A program made the position numbers and the translations under genes. From NCBI GenBank assembly GCA_019090385.1, contig JAHRWB010000122.1:1-37769 (forward strand): 37,769 nt of DNA. Reading direction: 5' to 3'. Every line of letters starts with the position of its first letter. Position 1 is the stretch's first letter. The notes beneath the pieces were generated by a model, which was not told the DNA's origin, made no database searches, and saw only the letters and a list, made by a program, of their open reading frames with translations. Shown one piece after another: positions 1-8,153 of the stretch. This DNA comes from Pseudomonadales bacterium. GTDB lineage: Bacteria > Pseudomonadota > Gammaproteobacteria > Pseudomonadales > Azotimanducaceae.

Positions 1-240
1 AGAGACAGTTATAATGGTTCGGAGTTCGTAGAAGGGAATCAAGAAGGGTACGATGATAACGGAACGATTATAGACGGACTTTATGAAACAGATACCAATA
101 GCCAGTTTACTTTATCCCTGTATGAAGAGTTCGCACGATTATGTCCCCAAGGGCAAGCAACGTCTTTAAAGGGTGGGCACTTGCTGCCTATGGAAGTGCC
201 TCAGCAAACAGCGGAGTTTCTGCTTGCTGATGAGCACTAA
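1..240 (+). CDS. Alpha/beta hydrolase, C-terminal fragment (5' end outside window)
   Basis: An open frame runs from the first base to the TAA at 238-240 and encodes the last 79 residues of a protein whose start lies upstream of the window. The tail contains KGGHLLPMEVP followed by a short helix ending the protein. This matches the C-terminus of alpha/beta hydrolases, where the catalytic His sits in a G-G/x-H-x-x-x-x-E-x-P setting just before the last helix. An Asp-rich patch (YDDNG) lies further upstream, but the nucleophile and acid cannot be seen. It converges on the minus-strand flavoprotein gene with only 7 bases between the two stop codons. An esterase, epoxide hydrolase or C-C hydrolase would all fit. 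The family call is moderate and no substrate can be assigned. Confidence 0.55.
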   Translation, partial: RDSYNGSEFVEGNQEGYDDNGTIIDGLYETDTNSQFTLSLYEEFARLCPQGQATSLKGGHLLPMEVPQQTAEFLLADEH

Positions 241-247
241 ATAATCC

Positions 248-1276
248 TCAAGCGCGGACAGCTCGGGCGATCTCACCCCATCTGTCTACATTACCTGGAT
301 TACGATGAATATCTTCTGCTGCTAGATAAGTAACCACTCGCGTAGCGACACCTTCATAGCGGCTCTTAAGTGCATCGGCCATATCATCCCATTTCGCTAC
401 CAGAGCAAACTGAGATAACATCTCGTCAGTAATTGTATCTGCCATGCCTTGCATATCACCTTTTCGCATCAGGGCACCGAGTTTTTTAGTTGTACCTTCA
501 AAACCCAGATCATCGAACTGGAATGCATAATTTGGCGTCGACCCGTAAAATGCTATTTGCGTTTTAGCGCGCTGATGCATTAACTTTCTTTCTTCTTCTG
601 AATCACCGGGAATCGCGAATACCGGCACCATTAAATCAATATCGTCTATGGTTCGATTACTGCGCTTTGCCCCTTCCGTAACTGCAGGGAGAAGCCGGTT
701 TTTAATATATGGCATAGAGTGCATTGGATGCACATGAACCCCATCACAGAGCTCCCCAGCAACCTTGCACATATAAGGACCTACCGCTGAGATATCTATC
801 TTCACGTCCTCGTATTCATGCCGGGGTGGAGACCACATGGCTGGCATCATACTGAGATTGTAATAAGGACCTTCGTGGGACAGTTTTTCCTCGCCACGAA
901 AAGCGCGTATACATGCCTTAAAGGCTGATACATAGTCCCGCATGTGCGGAGCCGGCTTATCGAATGTCGCGCTGTAACGGCGTTCAACGTGTCCCTTTAC
1001 CTGGCTGCCCAAACCAATACGAAAACGTCCTTCCGTGTTTTGCGACAATTCCCAGGCAATTTGGGCAGATATCATTGGGCTGCGTGGAAATGCTACCGCG
1101 ATACCTGTAGAAAAATCCAGACTTGGCGCTGCTGTCGCAGCCGCGGCGATCATCATCCAGGGTACAAGACCACCTTCAGTAAAAAGCATCCCCGAAAAAC
1201 CAGCATTTTCGAGGCGCTTGGCCATTTCAGCGCTATTCTTCCAGGTCAAACCCCCGGTCATTAAATCAAATTCCAC
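248..1276 (-). CDS. Luciferase-like (LLM class) flavin-dependent oxidoreductase
   Basis: This 342-residue protein has the bacterial-luciferase-like TIM-barrel pattern. It shows the N-terminal strand EFDLMTGGL, the AGFSGMLFTEG segment, then TGIAVAFPRSP and a FRIGLGSQVKGH turn that typically lines the flavin phosphate. The length is normal for the family. It resembles the subgroup often annotated as F420-dependent, but F420 is uncommon in gammaproteobacteria, so FMN is an equally likely cofactor. The start is GTG at 1274-1276, chosen because an AGGAGG ribosome binding site lies five bases upstream. It is the last gene of the long minus-strand run, 74 bases after an acyl-CoA dehydrogenase. It may act as a monooxygenase or dehydrogenase on a pathway intermediate; the substrate is unknown. 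Confidence 0.8.
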   Translation of the reverse strand: MEFDLMTGGLTWKNSAEMAKRLENAGFSGMLFTEGGLVPWMMIAAAATAAPSLDFSTGIAVAFPRSPMISAQIAWELSQNTEGRFRIGLGSQVKGHVERRYSATFDKPAPHMRDYVSAFKACIRAFRGEEKLSHEGPYYNLSMMPAMWSPPRHEYEDVKIDISAVGPYMCKVAGELCDGVHVHPMHSMPYIKNRLLPAVTEGAKRSNRTIDDIDLMVPVFAIPGDSEEERKLMHQRAKTQIAFYGSTPNYAFQFDDLGFEGTTKKLGALMRKGDMQGMADTITDEMLSQFALVAKWDDMADALKSRYEGVATRVVTYLAAEDIHRNPGNVDRWGEIARAVRA

Positions 1277-1350
1277 GATACCCTCCTAAGTTTCTACGTG
1301 CAGTATTGAACATAATATTATATTGAACAGGTGCTAATTTGAAGGAGGTT

Positions 1351-2571
1351 CTATGAGCGTTTTTGACGGTAAGTCGGTCGGCCCAACATTCTGTCTGAAA
1401 TAATACGAAGCTGTATTTCAGACGTGCCTTCAAATATTTTTGTCAACCGAGCATCTCGCCAATACCGCTCCATTGGGTGCAGTTTGGTATATCCCGCGCC
1501 GCCAAGAATCTGCAAGCAATCTGATGTCACACGTTCCGCCATTTCCGTTGCAAACCATTTAACCATCGACGATTCTTTATCCATGCGCCCCCGGGTATCC
1601 AACTCGGTACATACGTGATACATAAGTTGTCGTGCCGCCTCTATTTCAGAAGCCATACGGGCTATTTTAAAGCGTGTTTCCTGAAAATCAGAAATGGGAG
1701 AGCCAAATTGAACCCGCTCATTGGAATATACAATAGCGTCTTCCAGCGCGCCTCGTGCTAACCCAATAGCCCTTGCAGCAGTATGTGCTCGTGCTACTTC
1801 AAGGCCACTGACTGTGGTCTTGAAGCCTTCCGAATCATTGCCACCTTGAATATTTCCTTTTGGAATTCTGCAACCATCTAAGGCCAACTCCCATGTCTTC
1901 CAACCAAAATAGCCGATCTTGGGTATGGTTGAGCCATGACAATCCTTGGGTAATTCTCCCCGGGGTTTCTCAATAATAAAACTTCTGAGGCCTTTATAAT
2001 TATGCCCTTCTCCGGGTTCAACCCGGCAAAGCACGGCAATATAATCTGCACCATCAGCAAATGTGCACCAATACTTATTTCCCGTGATAACCCATTCGTC
2101 GCCATCCAGTACGGCTTTGCAACTGACGGCTTGCAGGTCAGAACCAACATCCGGCTCCGACAGGGAAACTGCTGCGAGATACTCGCCTTTGGCTGCTTTT
2201 TTTGTGAGTTCAAGTCGCTTTTCCAGCGACCATCCCTGAACACCCATCACGCTACTGGCCCGGGCGATAATGCTCGCTACACTCATCCAGCCTCGCGCAA
2301 GTTCTTCTGCGATTAAGCAGTATTCAAAAACACCCAGTCCAAGACCACCGTGTTCTTCAGAAATACGAATGCCAAAGTAACCCATCTCTCCCATTTTACG
2401 GCGAAGATCCATGGGTATATCACCCTGCACCGGATCAAGCTCGTTGGCGACTGGAAGAACTTCTTTCATAGAAAATTCTCTGGCTACCTCCTGAATCATC
2501 AAGCGTTCTTCAGTCATGTATCCAGGGTTAGGGTTTTCGAGGATGGCGTCCTCGGAGCGATCCATTACCAT
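1351..2571 (-). CDS. Acyl-CoA dehydrogenase
   Basis: This is a full-length 406-residue FAD-dependent acyl-CoA dehydrogenase, which introduces an alpha,beta double bond into an acyl-CoA. Visible marks are the SEPDVGSD FAD/substrate motif, the NKYWCTFADGA segment, the RVQFGSPISDFQ helix and the C-terminal KIFEGTSEIQ. The Glu of that last motif (about residue 381) is at the usual catalytic-base position. The ATG start has a GAGGAG-like site nearby, and a second Met two codons later is possible. It lies in line with genes for a CitE-like lyase, a CoA-transferase and two MaoC hydratases. That neighbourhood suggests a short branched or dicarboxylic acyl-CoA such as a methylsuccinyl-type ester, but this is inference from context. 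Electrons would pass to ETF. Confidence 0.9.
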   Translation of the reverse strand: MVMDRSEDAILENPNPGYMTEERLMIQEVAREFSMKEVLPVANELDPVQGDIPMDLRRKMGEMGYFGIRISEEHGGLGLGVFEYCLIAEELARGWMSVASIIARASSVMGVQGWSLEKRLELTKKAAKGEYLAAVSLSEPDVGSDLQAVSCKAVLDGDEWVITGNKYWCTFADGADYIAVLCRVEPGEGHNYKGLRSFIIEKPRGELPKDCHGSTIPKIGYFGWKTWELALDGCRIPKGNIQGGNDSEGFKTTVSGLEVARAHTAARAIGLARGALEDAIVYSNERVQFGSPISDFQETRFKIARMASEIEAARQLMYHVCTELDTRGRMDKESSMVKWFATEMAERVTSDCLQILGGAGYTKLHPMERYWRDARLTKIFEGTSEIQLRIISDRMLGRPTYRQKRS

Positions 2572-2726
2572 GCGCTAATCTCCTCTTACTGTATCTAGAA
2601 TTTTTGCATTCATATTTATGTAACTTTTACTTCCAAAAGGTTTATTTATTCAAGCAATACATTTGCAAAAACCATAACCAGCAATGTTATGTTGTTCAGC
2701 AAAGGCGATATTTGATTTGGCTCGCA

Positions 2727-3641
2727 TTACATGCCTATTAAATCAGCTGTGTTGATAATATTTTGCAATATTCGAACACTGGCTGCATCAACCATTACAC
2801 CATCTACGTTTATCGCACCCAAGCCTTCTTCCAGCGCTTTAGCGTATGCTTCCTGTTGCTTACGCGCACTTTCTACAGCCTGCTTCGTAGGTGAAAAAAC
2901 CGTTTGTGCCGGCTCGACCTGTGAAGGGTGAATAGCCCATTTACCAACCATGCCCAGAACATTGGATCGTTCGCACTCAGCAGTAAATGCATCAGGGTTG
3001 CGGAAATCAGCAAAAGGGCCATCAACCGGATCAATCCCGTTAGCGCGGCAAGCAATGGTCATTTTATAGCGGGGGTAATGCCAGACATCGGGTGGATATA
3101 GTGGAGAGTCTCCACCGATCCCCCGCAAATTCATTCTCTGGCTGGCAGAGTAGTCGCCCATTCCAAAAACCAGACACTCCAAACGATCGCTAGAAGCTGC
3201 GATTTCCTCCACATTCATCATGCCTTCAACTTCTTCAATCAAACACTCTATGCCAATACGATTTTTAAGCCCGAGTTTAGCTTCCAATTGGTCAAGCAAC
3301 AAATGCACAAACATGACGTCATGTGCGCTCTTGGCCTTGGTCAGCATGATAGTGTCTAATTTTTCACCTGCTCCGGTTACAATCTCAATTATGTCGTCGT
3401 GACAATATTCTGTTTCGACATCATTAATGCGCACACAAAGTGTTTTTGGTGTCCATTCCAAAGAATTTATAGCTTCTACAATCATGCCCCGAGCAGCTGC
3501 CTTGGCGTTCGGCGCTACCGCATCTTCCAAATCTAAAAACACATGGTCCAATTCCATCTTCGAGGCTTTTTGCATCATCTTCTCGCTGGAGCCTGGAACC
3601 GATAGTTGACACCGACGTAATCTTTGAGGTCGTTCTGACAT
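2727..3641 (-). CDS. CitE/HpcH-type CoA-ester lyase
   Basis: This 304-residue protein belongs to the HpcH/HpaI aldolase family, citrate-lyase-beta-like branch, which cleaves or forms C-C bonds in malyl-, beta-methylmalyl- or citramalyl-CoA type thioesters. The sequence shows the N-terminal SVPGSSEKMMQKA, HVFLDLEDAVAP with the acidic metal site, CVRIND with the CoA-binding Arg, IECLIEEVEGMMN with the metal-binding Glu, FGMGDYSASQ, and GKWAIHPSQV near the end. All are usual for the family. An AGGA-type site precedes the ATG. The gene sits between a class III CoA-transferase upstream and an acyl-CoA dehydrogenase downstream. That arrangement resembles the itaconate (CoA-transferase, hydratase, citramalyl-CoA lyase) and methylmalyl-CoA routes. 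The exact substrate cannot be read from the sequence. Confidence 0.88.
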   Translation of the reverse strand: MSERPQRLRRCQLSVPGSSEKMMQKASKMELDHVFLDLEDAVAPNAKAAARGMIVEAINSLEWTPKTLCVRINDVETEYCHDDIIEIVTGAGEKLDTIMLTKAKSAHDVMFVHLLLDQLEAKLGLKNRIGIECLIEEVEGMMNVEEIAASSDRLECLVFGMGDYSASQRMNLRGIGGDSPLYPPDVWHYPRYKMTIACRANGIDPVDGPFADFRNPDAFTAECERSNVLGMVGKWAIHPSQVEPAQTVFSPTKQAVESARKQQEAYAKALEEGLGAINVDGVMVDAASVRILQNIINTADLIGM

Positions 3642-3683
3642 AACTTTATTCCTGTTATTAACTATTTAGTTGCTGTTCAGTAT

Positions 3684-4901
3684 TCACTGAATGATATTTT
3701 TATCCCGCAAGTCAGCAATTTGCTCTTGGGTCAATCCATACTCTTTTAATATCTCATCGGTGTGTTCACCTAATAGGGGTGCACGATGACGAACCCCACC
3801 GGGAGTTTTTGTCATCTTTATAGGTGTGTTAGTGACAAAGTATTTTTCATCCACACCCGGATGTTCCAGTGGCACCAGCATATTTCTGGCCACCACGTGA
3901 GCATCTTCAAAAATTTCCTGCGCATTCTGTACCGGACCAAAGGGAATTCTGGACCCCAACTTTTTTGAAAGCTCCTGCTTGCTAAATTGCTGCGTCCAAT
4001 CATTAATAATACTGACTATCACATGCATATTTTGCACGCGACGATAGTTGCTGGAAAAACGCTCATCAGCAATTAAATCCTTGCGATTCATTTCGGTACA
4101 AAGAATAACCCAGAAATTATCTCCAGGGCAGGCAATGGCGACAAAACCGTCACTGGCTGGAAAAATCCCGAATGGGCAGAGTTGAGGATGCGCATTTCCC
4201 TCCAAGCCTGGTATTTCTCCCGTATAGGAGTATTGCGGAACTATGCGCTCACAGAATGCTAATACAGCATCATACATCGCAACATCGAGAAACTGCCCCT
4301 GACCTGTTTTGTTTACCTCATGCAAGGCAGCCATAATGCCAAACGCCGTGAGTGCGGCCGGAATCATGTCTCCAATTCCTGGGCCTACCTTAGTTGGCAC
4401 ACCGTCAATAGGGCCAGTAATACTCATCAAGCCACCCATTGCCTGGGCAATAACATCGTAAGCCGGCCAATTTGCATAGGGGCTTTCCCCTGTTCTGGGA
4501 TCACCAAAGCCTCTGATCGTGGCATAAACCAGTTTTGGGTTTAATTCAGCCAGAGACTCATAGGATAGATCCAGACTTTCCATAACCCCGGCTCGAAAGT
4601 TCTCTACCAACACATCCGCTTCTTTGGCCATGTTGCGAATCAGTGCCTTACCTTCAGGGTGTTTGAGATCTATGGCTATGCTTCGCTTGTTACGATTAAC
4701 GCTTTGGAAATAGCCACCAAAAGGTCTTCTATTAGTAATTTCAGGCGGGAATGGCGGCGTAGTGCGCGTACCGTCGCCGGTTATGAGCGCCTCGACTTTC
4801 ATTACGTTGGCACCCTGGTCAGCGAACAACATAGTGCAAAATGGACCCGATAATGCTCGAGTCATATCGAGAATCTTTAAACCTTCTAGCGCGCCTGACA
4901 T
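3684..4901 (-). CDS. Class III (CaiB/BaiF) CoA-transferase
   Basis: This 405-residue protein has the family III CoA-transferase fold. These enzymes move CoA between carboxylates by way of an aspartyl-CoA thioester. The start LEGLKILDMTRALSGPFCTM is a classic N-terminus, followed by NRNKRSIAIDL, ADVLVENFRAGVM and PAYDVIAQAMGG. The catalytic Asp is expected at about residue 178 in GPGIGDM. The C-terminal APLLGEHTDEIL is also typical. The ATG has an AAGGA site ten bases upstream. It lies 42 bases before the CitE-like lyase gene and downstream of the MaoC pair, in one direction, so it probably activates or trans-esterifies the C4-C6 acid handled by those enzymes, comparable to itaconate or mesaconyl-CoA transferases. 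The specific donor and acceptor are unknown. Confidence 0.9.
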   Translation of the reverse strand: MSGALEGLKILDMTRALSGPFCTMLFADQGANVMKVEALITGDGTRTTPPFPPEITNRRPFGGYFQSVNRNKRSIAIDLKHPEGKALIRNMAKEADVLVENFRAGVMESLDLSYESLAELNPKLVYATIRGFGDPRTGESPYANWPAYDVIAQAMGGLMSITGPIDGVPTKVGPGIGDMIPAALTAFGIMAALHEVNKTGQGQFLDVAMYDAVLAFCERIVPQYSYTGEIPGLEGNAHPQLCPFGIFPASDGFVAIACPGDNFWVILCTEMNRKDLIADERFSSNYRRVQNMHVIVSIINDWTQQFSKQELSKKLGSRIPFGPVQNAQEIFEDAHVVARNMLVPLEHPGVDEKYFVTNTPIKMTKTPGGVRHRAPLLGEHTDEILKEYGLTQEQIADLRDKNIIQ

Positions 4902-5040
4902 GGTACTACATCCTTAACGATAACTTTCTGACCACTTCAATTTTCCGACAACATCAATTTTCTGACTACAACTATATCTTGCTAGCCGAAAGGACTTAGA
5001 GTTGCATAAAATCAGCTAAAAAATACTACATTATCGCGCA

Positions 5041-5505
5041 TCAGGCAAAAGCTGATTTTTTCTTGATTTGGACGCGGCGTTCACCTTCAAATACAACATC
5101 ATCATTCTGATTTATACCCCAGTGTTTAAATCTCACTTCGCCGGACTTGCCATCGAGGTCACTCTTTGCAAGTACTTCAGAATAAGCGTACAGCGTATCC
5201 CCATGGAAAACGGAAGTTTTAAGGCGAATTTTGTCCAACCCCAATTCCTGCAACGCATTTTCGCCGGTATCCTGCATGCTTAAACCAATAATCATAGATA
5301 TAGTCACGCCACCAAATTGCAGACGACGCCCAAAGCTATCTTTTACAGCGTCTTCGTTAAAGTGTGCGTCTGCTGTATTTAAAACCTGCAAAGTGATCCC
5401 TACGTTATCATTCTCGCACATAGTTTTACCCCGTGAGTGACGAATCACCTGCCCCACCTCAAAGTCTTCAAAGTAGTTATTGTTTCCTGTCAATTTCATG
5501 TTCAA
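5041..5505 (-). CDS. MaoC-like hot-dog hydratase, second of an adjacent pair
   Basis: This 154-residue single-hot-dog protein is of the MaoC/(R)-enoyl-CoA hydratase type, with the N-terminal YFEDFEVGQ motif found across the family. The family's D-x4-H dyad aligns by eye to Asn43 and His48 (NTADAHFNE), so His is kept and the Asp is not. The TISMIIGLSMQD helix and HGDTLYAYSEVL strand are typical. The ATG overlaps the stop of the upstream MaoC gene in an ATGA arrangement, with GGGAG upstream, which indicates translational coupling. The two proteins may form a heteromer equivalent to the double-hot-dog mesaconyl-CoA hydratase. The reaction is probably hydration of a branched enoyl-CoA; the substrate is inferred from context only. 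Confidence 0.82.
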   Translation of the reverse strand: MNMKLTGNNNYFEDFEVGQVIRHSRGKTMCENDNVGITLQVLNTADAHFNEDAVKDSFGRRLQFGGVTISMIIGLSMQDTGENALQELGLDKIRLKTSVFHGDTLYAYSEVLAKSDLDGKSGEVRFKHWGINQNDDVVFEGERRVQIKKKSAFA

Positions 5506-6014
5506 GCATCTCCCATAACAATTGCAGAGGGGTTTCCGAACCGAACAAAGTTAGTACGCGTGAATTCAACGACCTTGGTTCCGTTTTGATTAAACCCTTC
5601 TGTAAACCAACTTACGATACCCGCTTGTTTATTGCTTTTTGAAATTCTTTTACTTACCACTGTGCTGCGTGCAGTCAGGGTGTCTCCTACATGCACGGCC
5701 TCTTTGAATTCACAACCGTCGACCCCCAAAAACAGGCCGCCACCTTCCGACAGATCTTCAACGGACATACCGAAAGCTGTGTTAAATACTAACAATGGGT
5801 TTACCACCATCTTTTTGTGACCAAGCGATTGCGCGTAAGGCTCATTAAAATAGAGAGGATTAAAGGACAGAGTCTGGGTAGAAAACCATGAGTTATCAGC
5901 GTCTGTAATAGTGCGCCCCCAATGGTGTTCGTATATCTGACCCTCCTCAAAATCTTCAAATTTATGACCTTTTTTTGCCAGAATGGCACGTTGTCTAAAA
6001 CTATCTTCGCTCAC
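5502..6014 (-). CDS. MaoC-like hot-dog protein, first of an adjacent pair
   Basis: This is a 170-residue MaoC-family protein when begun at the GTG at 6012-6014. That start has GGAG eight bases upstream and places the family motif KFEDFEEGQ near the N-terminus. The frame stays open upstream to 6104, but the extra 30 residues look non-conserved. At the position of the catalytic His, the motif reads FNPLYFNE, so Tyr55 replaces His and Ser50 stands where Asp is usual. The later HVGDTLTARSTVVSKR strand fits a hot-dog fold. It overlaps the next MaoC gene by four bases. The lost dyad suggests a structural or substrate-binding role beside the more complete partner. Confidence 0.8.
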   Translation of the reverse strand: MSEDSFRQRAILAKKGHKFEDFEEGQIYEHHWGRTITDADNSWFSTQTLSFNPLYFNEPYAQSLGHKKMVVNPLLVFNTAFGMSVEDLSEGGGLFLGVDGCEFKEAVHVGDTLTARSTVVSKRISKSNKQAGIVSWFTEGFNQNGTKVVEFTRTNFVRFGNPSAIVMGDA

Positions 6015-6130
6015 TACGCTTGCTCCTATCAGGTATCTAGACCCTATTTTGGTAGAACTATTCTTCCTGGCCGCTGGCTGAATGCTGCATACCAAATATA
6101 TCAAAATGCTCTGCAGACTTAGCCGATATC

Positions 6131-6160
6131 ACTATAGCTATACAGTATACACATATACAG
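6131..6160. promoter_or_regulatory. TATAC-rich segment upstream of the MaoC-CoA-transferase genes
   Basis: The 214-base gap between the amidohydrolase gene and the MaoC pair holds a cluster of TATAC/GTATA half-sites, including a 10-base palindrome TATAGCTATA at 6133-6142. On the minus strand there is a TATACT hexamer (6144-6149) that could be a -10 element, although no good -35 is seen. It may be an internal promoter or operator for the downstream genes, or simply AT-rich spacer. Confidence 0.25.
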
Positions 6161-6228
6161 TTGTGGCCGAAGTTTCAGATGCGGAAAATAAAAAATGAGC
6201 TTACGACAATAATTTACTGAAGAACTGC

Positions 6229-7215
6229 CTAGGCAATACCCAAAAATCTTTCAGCCGCCTGGAACAGCAGGCTATCTTTGTCGGCGATACTTGTTTGCCC
6301 TATAAAGGCGGCTGGGTCCCTTTCCATTATTGCGTAAGGGTAATCCGTGCCCGCAAAATACTGTCCGGGTGCAAAGTCAGTCATTAAATAACTTAAATAA
6401 CCTGGGTCGTAAACAAGACTATCGTAAAAAAAACGCGCGGCATAACTTTGTGGTGTCTCTGGCAAAGACCCACCAAAAGACTTGGTTAATTTCCAACCTT
6501 GGGTCAAGCGGTGTACCAAGGGTACAATAGCGCCGCCACCATGGCTAAAACCAATACGAAGGCGTGGGTATTTGTGCGGAATCCCGGCTCGAATCAAGGA
6601 TACTGCGGTAAGGGCTGTATCGAGGGGGAAAGCAGCAAAGGGGACCAAATCTGGAAACTTATTTAACCGCTCCACTCCGATAGGCCGCAAAGCATGTACA
6701 AATATCGCCAGATCCTGAGCTTCTGCTTCTGCAAAAAACTCGTCAAACCGGGAATCTCCCAGCATCACTTCGTTGATATTGCTGCCAATTTCAACGCCCG
6801 AAAATCCATCTGCTTTTATCCGTGTCAGCATTTTTGCAGCCATTGCCGGGTCTTGCATAGGTACAATTCCCAAACCTGAAAACCTACCAGGATGTAATGC
6901 AACCATCTCGGCGATAACTTTATTCATCCAAAGACACATCTCCATGCCGGCAGATGGCTTGAACCAATAAGATAACAGCTCAGGCATGGGTGAAAGCGCC
7001 TGCCGGGCGACCTTCGTTCTATCCATATCCTCTATGCGCCGATTTACATCCCAGGACCGGCTATCCAGCTGACGATAAGGCTTATCCTCAATGAGAATTT
7101 TTGCAGAATCCCCCTCACACACCATGCAAGGCCACTTTGGCTCGCCTTCTTTATCAGGGCTGTCAGGAAATGAATTTGGAACAATATGGGTATGTACATC
7201 AATGAGCTGTGTCAT
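6229..7215 (-). CDS. ACMSD-like amidohydrolase (amidohydrolase 2 family)
   Basis: This 328-residue metal-dependent TIM-barrel protein belongs to the branch containing aminocarboxymuconate semialdehyde decarboxylase and aromatic-acid decarboxylases. Metal ligands are visible as DVHTH (His8 and His10), the FVHALRP His, the GFSHGGG His and the AGTDYPY Asp. The length is normal for the branch. GAGG lies seven bases before the ATG, and the upstream ferredoxin gene is only 12 bases away, so the two are co-transcribed. Position directly after a Rieske dioxygenase, ferredoxin and extradiol dioxygenase suggests decarboxylation or hydrolysis of a ring-cleavage product. Decarboxylase versus hydrolase activity cannot be settled from sequence. 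Confidence 0.85.
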   Translation of the reverse strand: MTQLIDVHTHIVPNSFPDSPDKEGEPKWPCMVCEGDSAKILIEDKPYRQLDSRSWDVNRRIEDMDRTKVARQALSPMPELLSYWFKPSAGMEMCLWMNKVIAEMVALHPGRFSGLGIVPMQDPAMAAKMLTRIKADGFSGVEIGSNINEVMLGDSRFDEFFAEAEAQDLAIFVHALRPIGVERLNKFPDLVPFAAFPLDTALTAVSLIRAGIPHKYPRLRIGFSHGGGAIVPLVHRLTQGWKLTKSFGGSLPETPQSYAARFFYDSLVYDPGYLSYLMTDFAPGQYFAGTDYPYAIMERDPAAFIGQTSIADKDSLLFQAAERFLGIA

Positions 7216-7227
7216 TCGTCGCCTCGC

Positions 7228-7542
7228 TTACTGATTTTCGGGAAGGACGACGCTCAGGCCATCCAATGCCTCGGTGATTTTAATCTGACAAGATAATCGC
7301 CCTCTGGGATGGGGCTCTGCCGCGTACTCGAGCATACCCTCCTCAGTCTTGCTTACAGGAGGTAGTTTATCAAACCACTCTGCATCCACATGCACATGAC
7401 AAGTTGCGCAACTTAAAACTCCACCACATTCCGCTACAATTCCAGGTACTGCCTCACTGCTTGCCACCTGCATTAAACTCAGACCGGGAGTCGCCTCAAT
7501 TTCAAATACCTCACCTGTATGGGTTACAAACTTAACTTTCAC
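7228..7542 (-). CDS. [2Fe-2S] ferredoxin (adrenodoxin/putidaredoxin type)
   Basis: This 104-residue plant/adrenodoxin-type ferredoxin has cluster cysteines at about 39, 45, 48 and 85 (C-x5-C-x2-C and later RLSCQI). The ECGGVLSCATCHVHV loop is characteristic, as is the closing region with DGLSVVLP. The start is GTG at 7540-7542 with a GAGAG-like site. It follows the Rieske oxygenase beta-subunit gene and precedes an amidohydrolase gene on the same strand. It is the obvious electron donor to that oxygenase. Many Rieske systems use a Rieske-type ferredoxin, but adrenodoxin-type donors are well known too. No ferredoxin reductase gene is present in the window, so the reductase must be encoded elsewhere or shared. 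Confidence 0.9.
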   Translation of the reverse strand: MKVKFVTHTGEVFEIEATPGLSLMQVASSEAVPGIVAECGGVLSCATCHVHVDAEWFDKLPPVSKTEEGMLEYAAEPHPRGRLSCQIKITEALDGLSVVLPENQ

Positions 7543-7640
7543 AAATACTCTCTACTTCCAAAACACATATACGCACGCTAACAATACCGGAACCACTAAC
7601 ACCTAAGCCCAATAATATCAAAGCCCAAAAGAACCTTGGA

Positions 7641-8153
7641 TCAAATAATTATACTGACCTTACCTTGATCATTTAGGTTATCTACATCCAGGAAGGAAAC
7701 TTTCTTCAGGATTTTTATGTCTCCTCCAGTGAGGCTCATGGTGTAGATATGGTGGCCCAGATAGATCTCCGTAGACCCATTTTTACTCCGGTAGGTAACA
7801 AAATTAGACGTCACACGAAAGCTATCATCAGTACCATCCAGTATTCGAACATTACTAACCAGGTGTCTACAGCGCGATTTCGGCCATTCCACGTGCGCAG
7901 CCTTCTTTCCTAAACGCTTAACACGCTCTGTCAATCTGAAATAATCATCAGCTACATAGAACAGTTTGTTCGCTGGGTCCGCATCGTCACTGGAACCGGC
8001 TGGTGGCACCCAGTAGTCTGCACCTTCGGCAAACAGTGTTAGCCATTCAGTTAATTCCCAGGCATCTAACAGCGCTGCTTCATAAAATAAAAAATCTTCC
8101 AGCTCCGAACGAGTAACCGTTACATCAGATCTTTGCGTCAATGTCACGCTCAT
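7641..8153 (-). CDS. Ring-hydroxylating dioxygenase beta subunit
   Basis: This 170-residue protein of the NTF2-like small-subunit family of Rieske dioxygenases stabilises the alpha3-beta3 hexamer and carries no metal. Typical stretches are EDFLFYEAALLDAWE, FAEGADYWVP, DDYFRLTERVKRL, KSRCRHLVSNVRI and a C-terminal KKVSFLD. The ATG at 8151-8153 overlaps the alpha-subunit stop as ATGA and has AAGGGG upstream inside the alpha gene. I prefer it over the upstream ATG at 8181-8183, which would add ten unconserved residues. Coupled translation with the alpha subunit is therefore likely. The protein is similar in plan to the second beta subunit at about 35 kb, but the two are clearly divergent. Confidence 0.9.
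   Translation of the reverse strand: MSVTLTQRSDVTVTRSELEDFLFYEAALLDAWELTEWLTLFAEGADYWVPPAGSSDDADPANKLFYVADDYFRLTERVKRLGKKAAHVEWPKSRCRHLVSNVRILDGTDDSFRVTSNFVTYRSKNGSTEIYLGHHIYTMSLTGGDIKILKKVSFLDVDNLNDQGKVSIII

Noticed and set aside
248-1276. Calling the luciferase-like protein strictly F420-dependent
   Set aside because: The subgroup is often so named, but F420 synthesis is uncommon in this kind of bacterium and no F420 gene is visible, so the cofactor is left open.
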